Below, piece after piece: positions 60,293-64,000 of a DNA stretch of 64,000 bases. The stretch covers positions 13,189-77,188 of the forward strand of contig CAZIYJ010000014.1 of assembly GCA_964543475.1 (NCBI GenBank). The letters run 5' to 3'. Within the stretch, counting starts at the first letter, position 1. Every line of letters begins with the position of its first letter. A program made the translations under genes and the position numbers. The stretch is from JAYSYM01 sp964543475 (GTDB lineage: Bacteria > Bdellovibrionota > Bdellovibrionia > Bdellovibrionales > JAMPXM01). The notes below the pieces were generated by a model. It was not told the DNA's origin and did not search any database. It saw only the letters and a program-made list of their open reading frames with translations.

Positions 60293-62515
60293 TTGAATGT
60301 TGGCGCTAGCTGTACCGTCGATATTCAATTCACCCCGGGAAGCACTGGAATTCATAACGACACGTTGGACATTTCGTACAATGATGGAGCTGCGGCGCAA
60401 ACTTCTTCACGCGATGTACAAGGTACGGGTGTGCCCCCTGCACTCCTCACACTCAACGTTGCAAGCCATGCCTTTGGTACAATCGCAAACGGCAACTCTG
60501 TCGATTACGTTTTCACTCTTACCAACTCTGGTGGAGTTGCGGCAACTGCACTCAGCGGCGCCGCGTTCTCCAGCGAGTTCGATTGGAAAGGTGGCTCGTA
60601 TCCAGGAATTGGTGGAACGTGCGGGACTACACTTGCCATCGCTGCTAATTGCACAATCGTAGTCAATTTCTCGCCGTCAGTTTCTGGCCCCTTCTCTGAC
60701 ACAGTTTCTGTTTCGTATCACGACGGCGTTGTCGGTTCACAAATAGTTTCGAGTAGCGTTACTGGAACAGGGGCAAGCCCATTTACCTGGACCGGCAACG
60801 GCGGCAACAGTAGCTTTTCAAACGGTGCAAACTGGTTAGGCGGAACGACTCCAGCCACTGCCGACGTTGCAATGTTCACAAGTATTTGTGGAGCAAACTG
60901 CAACGTAACGATCAGTTCTCCCACAGCACTGAGCGGAATAATTCTAGAAATCTCTTACACTGGGACCATCACAGTTAATCCCGCAATCAACATCACACTT
61001 ACCGGTAATTTTGAGCAATATGCTGGAACCTTCGTTGGCTCTAGTGGAAACATTCAGGTCAATGGATTAACAAAAATTTTGGGCGGAATGTTTACTGCGC
61101 CGAGCGGAATTCTTTCAATAGGAACCGCCCTCGAGATCGGCCCCCTCGCAAGCCACAGCCACAATAATGGTAGAACTAAGCTTTTCCAAAACGGCGGCTG
61201 TAACACCACATCAATTAATGCCGCCGTCGGAACAAACTTTTTTGATGTAGAACTCTTTGCTGCTTGTTCTCAAGTCTTTGATCTTCAGGCGACAACCGTT
61301 GCCGTCGTCAATGATTTGTTTATTAACGCGGGCTCAGGCCACCTTAATAACGGGATTTTTAGTGTAATGGGCGATGTTTTCTTAAACGGATCAAGCGGCG
61401 GCACGGCAACAGTGAAATTAATGGGCTCCCCTTCGTCGATCACAGGCTCCACCGGATACCTACCAAATCTAGAAATTGCTACCTCTCAAGATATTTACCT
61501 CTACGGACCTGTCAAAATCCGAGGAAATTTAATCTCTAGCGGGTTCAACATAGAAGCCCAATTCGGATCTTCAGTCACCTTCGAGCCAACATTCAGTTGT
61601 GTCGCCACTAACTTAAATTTAGATGGAGCAACTTTCCAAGAACTAAAGTTTAACAGCTCATGTGGGAGTGAGAGAGTTTTCACAATCAGTGGCACAGCCA
61701 ACGTTTTCGATGCTTTGCATTTCGCACCGACCGCAGGGCAAATCCGTTTAAACGGAGGATTAATTTGGGCAGAAGCTGATGTTTACATCGATTCACCAGG
61801 TATGATGGGCGGAAGCACTGTAGTTAGAGTCGCAGGCGTTGTGAATCAATCGATTAATGGTTTTACGGGAGCAAAATTCCCTACTCTTGAAATTCAAAAA
61901 AGTTCCGGGATAGCTGAGCTCATTGGCGAAATTGGAGTCGCAGGCAGTTTCGTGCATACCAGCGGAACTCTTTCTCCAAACACGTCACACGTAATTTTCT
62001 ATGCGCTCCAACCAGGATCGCAAATACAAATTCCTATTCAGTTGTACGATGTGACTTTCAAAAAAGTTTCTGGATCTCAATCGAGCATGAACATTAACGG
62101 TGGAGTGTTACCTATTTCGAGCACTCTCAGTTTCGAAACTAGCACCGGTACCTGTCTCGGAGTGACTGGCTCGAACCTCAACGCCAAAGCCAACATGAAC
62201 TACAACTGCCCAAGTGCGGGACCTAGTTCTTCGCTTCTCGTCTTCGACGGACCCAGCACAACTCAGACAATGTCAGGTGTCGGCTTTGCTCCAGCGGCGA
62301 TCTCTGTAAACAAGAACCCAGGTGATGAAGTGGCGTTCGGCTCAGCTGTCACTACGAACTTTCCGTTTACTGTCTCTACCGGAGACCTTCACATGAACGG
62401 CTTCAATTTCACTCTAAGCGGCACTCTTCAAGTGGATTCGGGATCAACCGTTTATCAAGCAACTGGCTCCCTTACCTATGGATCTCTCGTAGGTGCCGGC
62501 TCAATTGTGCCGTAA
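60293..62515 (+). CDS. Modular lipoprotein, 3' part of the frameshifted gene
   Basis: An open frame continuing the preceding gene; coding similarity begins at about 59975 although the first possible start is TTG 60293. It contains successive choice-of-anchor-D repeats of about 105 residues. Each has FG(T/Q)...NG followed by TLTNSGG and a C-x-TL-C pattern (for example CSTSLNVGASCTVDIQF, CGTTLAIAANCTIVVNF). After about residue 165 a repetitive beta-helix-like domain begins (FTWTGNGGNSSFSNGANW) and runs to the end. This resembles large adhesive or surface lipoproteins. No function is known. Confidence 0.7.
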   Translation: MNVGASCTVDIQFTPGSTGIHNDTLDISYNDGAAAQTSSRDVQGTGVPPALLTLNVASHAFGTIANGNSVDYVFTLTNSGGVAATALSGAAFSSEFDWKGGSYPGIGGTCGTTLAIAANCTIVVNFSPSVSGPFSDTVSVSYHDGVVGSQIVSSSVTGTGASPFTWTGNGGNSSFSNGANWLGGTTPATADVAMFTSICGANCNVTISSPTALSGIILEISYTGTITVNPAINITLTGNFEQYAGTFVGSSGNIQVNGLTKILGGMFTAPSGILSIGTALEIGPLASHSHNNGRTKLFQNGGCNTTSINAAVGTNFFDVELFAACSQVFDLQATTVAVVNDLFINAGSGHLNNGIFSVMGDVFLNGSSGGTATVKLMGSPSSITGSTGYLPNLEIATSQDIYLYGPVKIRGNLISSGFNIEAQFGSSVTFEPTFSCVATNLNLDGATFQELKFNSSCGSERVFTISGTANVFDALHFAPTAGQIRLNGGLIWAEADVYIDSPGMMGGSTVVRVAGVVNQSINGFTGAKFPTLEIQKSSGIAELIGEIGVAGSFVHTSGTLSPNTSHVIFYALQPGSQIQIPIQLYDVTFKKVSGSQSSMNINGGVLPISSTLSFETSTGTCLGVTGSNLNAKANMNYNCPSAGPSSSLLVFDGPSTTQTMSGVGFAPAAISVNKNPGDEVAFGSAVTTNFPFTVSTGDLHMNGFNFTLSGTLQVDSGSTVYQATGSLTYGSLVGAGSIVP

Positions 62516-62590
62516 TCTAAACAACTCTACGATCGTAACTACCTAAAAATTGCAAAAATCGACGAAGAGAATTCCATTTTCTGCGTTGTT

Positions 62591-63217
62591 ATGTCAGAAC
62601 CCTGGCTTATGAACGATACAATCAAATTTAAAGACGCGTCCCCATTAGTTAAGGCTGTCCTCACTCTGGATGACCATTTTCAAAACCTTGTTCGTCTCGC
62701 TGAAAAGATCGAAGAAAACGATTTAAAAACTAATAGCGACATCGAGCAGGCCCGTAAACTCATGGGACACTTCGCGCAAGTTGGCGAAGCTATTTCTGGC
62801 GGAGTCGCAGAACTCTCAACTCGGCTCAATGAAGCAAGAACAGCAGCCGAAGAAGCTGCAAACAAAGTCTCAGCAAAAGCCGACATCATTCACAATCGCC
62901 AAGACGACGAAGCAAAGAAAACAGAAGTTTTCCGTTCTCTTGCAGAGAAAGTAAACACACTTAATCAATCACTCATGGAAGCTCGTCCTGCAATGACTAG
63001 CGGCGAAGATTTGACCGATGCCGATCGAGCAAAAACTCTCGAGGCCTTCAACATGATCGAAGCGCAGCTTCAGCCTCTAATTGAGGAAGCTGAGGTCTTA
63101 AGAGACCAAGCGCAACAATCAAAAATGAAGTCTTTAGAGCAGCAAGCTAGCTCTCTGGCGTCTCACTTGATTAACGTGAAGCAAAAGATCGCGTCAGTAA
63201 CTGGCCTTAAGAATTAG
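62591..63217 (+). CDS. Coiled-coil cytoplasmic protein
   Basis: Unrecognised 208-residue protein with no signal peptide. From about residue 25 to the end it is helical, with strong coiled-coil character (AELSTRLNEARTAAEEAANKV; LQPLIEEAEVLRDQAQQSKMK). ATG 62591 is used; ATG 62609 is an alternative and neither has a strong ribosome binding site. It lies 75 bp after the large lipoprotein gene and 64 bp before isocitrate dehydrogenase. Confidence 0.6.
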   Translation: MSEPWLMNDTIKFKDASPLVKAVLTLDDHFQNLVRLAEKIEENDLKTNSDIEQARKLMGHFAQVGEAISGGVAELSTRLNEARTAAEEAANKVSAKADIIHNRQDDEAKKTEVFRSLAEKVNTLNQSLMEARPAMTSGEDLTDADRAKTLEAFNMIEAQLQPLIEEAEVLRDQAQQSKMKSLEQQASSLASHLINVKQKIASVTGLKN

Positions 63218-63281
63218 TTCTTGGCTTCTCCCCAATTCATCTCGTAAACCTATATGCTCCATAAGAGCATGAGGTTTTATT

Positions 63282-64000
63282 ATGAAAAAGATTAAGGTAG
63301 CTAATCCCGTTGTCGAACTTGATGGCGACGAGATGACAAGAATTATTTGGCAGTTTATCCGCGAAAAACTGATCAAGCCTTATCTTGAAATCGATTTAAA
63401 ATATTACGATCTTGGCATTGAACACCGTGACGCTACAAACGACGAAGTCACGATTCAAGCTGCTGAAGCGATTAAAAAATACGGCGTGGGAGTAAAGTGC
63501 GCAACAATCACACCCGATGAAGATCGAGTAAAAGAATTCAAACTCAAACAGATGTGGAAATCACCAAACGGAACTATCCGAAACATTTTGGATGGAACTG
63601 TTTTCCGTGAGCCGATCATCTGCAAAAACGTTCCTCGCTTAGTACCTGGCTGGACAAAACCGATCTGTATCGGCCGTCACGCTTTCGGCGATCAATACAA
63701 AGCCACTGATTTTGTAACAAAAGGCAAAGGCAAGCTGACGATCACTTTCCAGGGTGAAGACGGAAAAACGATCTCTCATGAAGTTTATAACTTCAAAGGA
63801 GATGGGGTGGCCCTTGCGATGTACAATACCGACGAATCAATTCGTGGTTTTGCACAAAGCTGCTTCAACCAAGCTCTCACAAAAAAATGGCCTCTGTACC
63901 TTTCAACTAAGAACACGATTCTTAAAAAATACGATGGTCGCTTTAAAGATATCTTCGAAGAAATTTACCAAGCTCAGTTCAAAGCAAAATTCGAAGCTGC
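63282..64000 (+). CDS. icd: NADP-dependent isocitrate dehydrogenase, partial
   Basis: The first 239 codons of an isocitrate dehydrogenase, cut by the window end. ATG 63282 has GAGG seven bases upstream. The N-terminus KVANPVVELDGDEMTRIIW is typical of the homodimeric eukaryotic-like NADP type II enzyme, with isocitrate and metal-binding segments KSPNGTIRNILDGTVFREPI and IGRHAFGDQYKATDF. It converts isocitrate to 2-oxoglutarate in the TCA cycle. Subtype is by recalled resemblance. Confidence 0.93.
   Translation, partial: MKKIKVANPVVELDGDEMTRIIWQFIREKLIKPYLEIDLKYYDLGIEHRDATNDEVTIQAAEAIKKYGVGVKCATITPDEDRVKEFKLKQMWKSPNGTIRNILDGTVFREPIICKNVPRLVPGWTKPICIGRHAFGDQYKATDFVTKGKGKLTITFQGEDGKTISHEVYNFKGDGVALAMYNTDESIRGFAQSCFNQALTKKWPLYLSTKNTILKKYDGRFKDIFEEIYQAQFKAKFEA

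Overview
The window looks like the chromosome of a Gram-negative, flagellated, probably predatory member of the Bdellovibrionota (Bdellovibrio-like). The evidence is a TIGR02147-type regulator, an isolated FlbD-MotA-MotB block, an acidithiobacillus-type GshA, paired GET3/ArsA-like ATPases, and many secreted proteins and lipoproteins with no recognisable function. Base composition looks moderate (mid-40s percent GC by eye). No tRNA, rRNA, CRISPR array, insertion sequence or prophage was seen. Lineage is inferred from gene content only.

Layout. 0.2-4.4 kb: unrecognised secreted proteins, including a HELGH metallopeptidase-like protein coupled to a TIGR02147 regulator. 4.5-9.2 kb (minus): clpP-clpX-lon, closed by a clear intrinsic terminator. 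9.3-11.1 kb: leucyl aminopeptidase pepA, flanked on both sides by large perfect palindromes. 11.1-12.0 kb: two small secreted proteins. 12.1-17.1 kb (minus): a tight operon of two ArsA/GET3-like ATPases, a TPR-like lipoprotein, gshA and a membrane-anchored protein. 17.1-18.5 kb: trigger factor, separated from clpPX-lon. 18.6-21.0 kb: a coupled pair of signal-peptide proteins that resemble IucA/IucC synthetases and GS-fold amidoligases. 21.0-25.3 kb (minus): ftsE-ftsX-envC-ctpA, a cell-wall cleavage control operon. 25.7-28.3 kb: a secreted HEYGH metalloprotease lipoprotein and its neighbour.

28.3-34.0 kb (minus): a complete suf operon (Rrf2 regulator, sufB, sufC, sufD, sufS, nfu). 34.2-39.2 kb (plus): a GDPD-like protein, then tolQ-tolR-tolA-tolB, followed by a periplasmic cyclophilin where pal is usually found. 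39.3-43.5 kb: a 1092-residue unrecognised exported protein and a small exported protein. 43.5-45.2 kb (minus): flbD-motA-motB. 45.3-49.4 kb (plus): PAP2 phosphatase, SDR epimerase, peptidoglycan glycosyltransferase and a NupC nucleoside transporter. 49.5-53.1 kb: a surface-protein cluster (collagen-like protein, two tandem paralogous lipoproteins, one short lipoprotein) with G-rich ribosome binding sites. 53.1-57.1 kb: typA, dusB and a ROK kinase. 57.2-62.5 kb: two large modular lipoproteins sharing an N-terminal module, the second with an apparent frameshift. 62.6-64.0 kb: a coiled-coil protein and the start of NADP-isocitrate dehydrogenase, cut by the window end.

Themes: protein quality control, envelope constriction and peptidoglycan remodelling, Fe-S assembly, and a large unexplained surface and secreted repertoire. 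The best candidates for something undescribed are the secreted ligase-like pair (18.6-21.0 kb), the modular lipoproteins, the palindromes around pepA and the degenerate octamer repeats at 47.0 and 53.1 kb.
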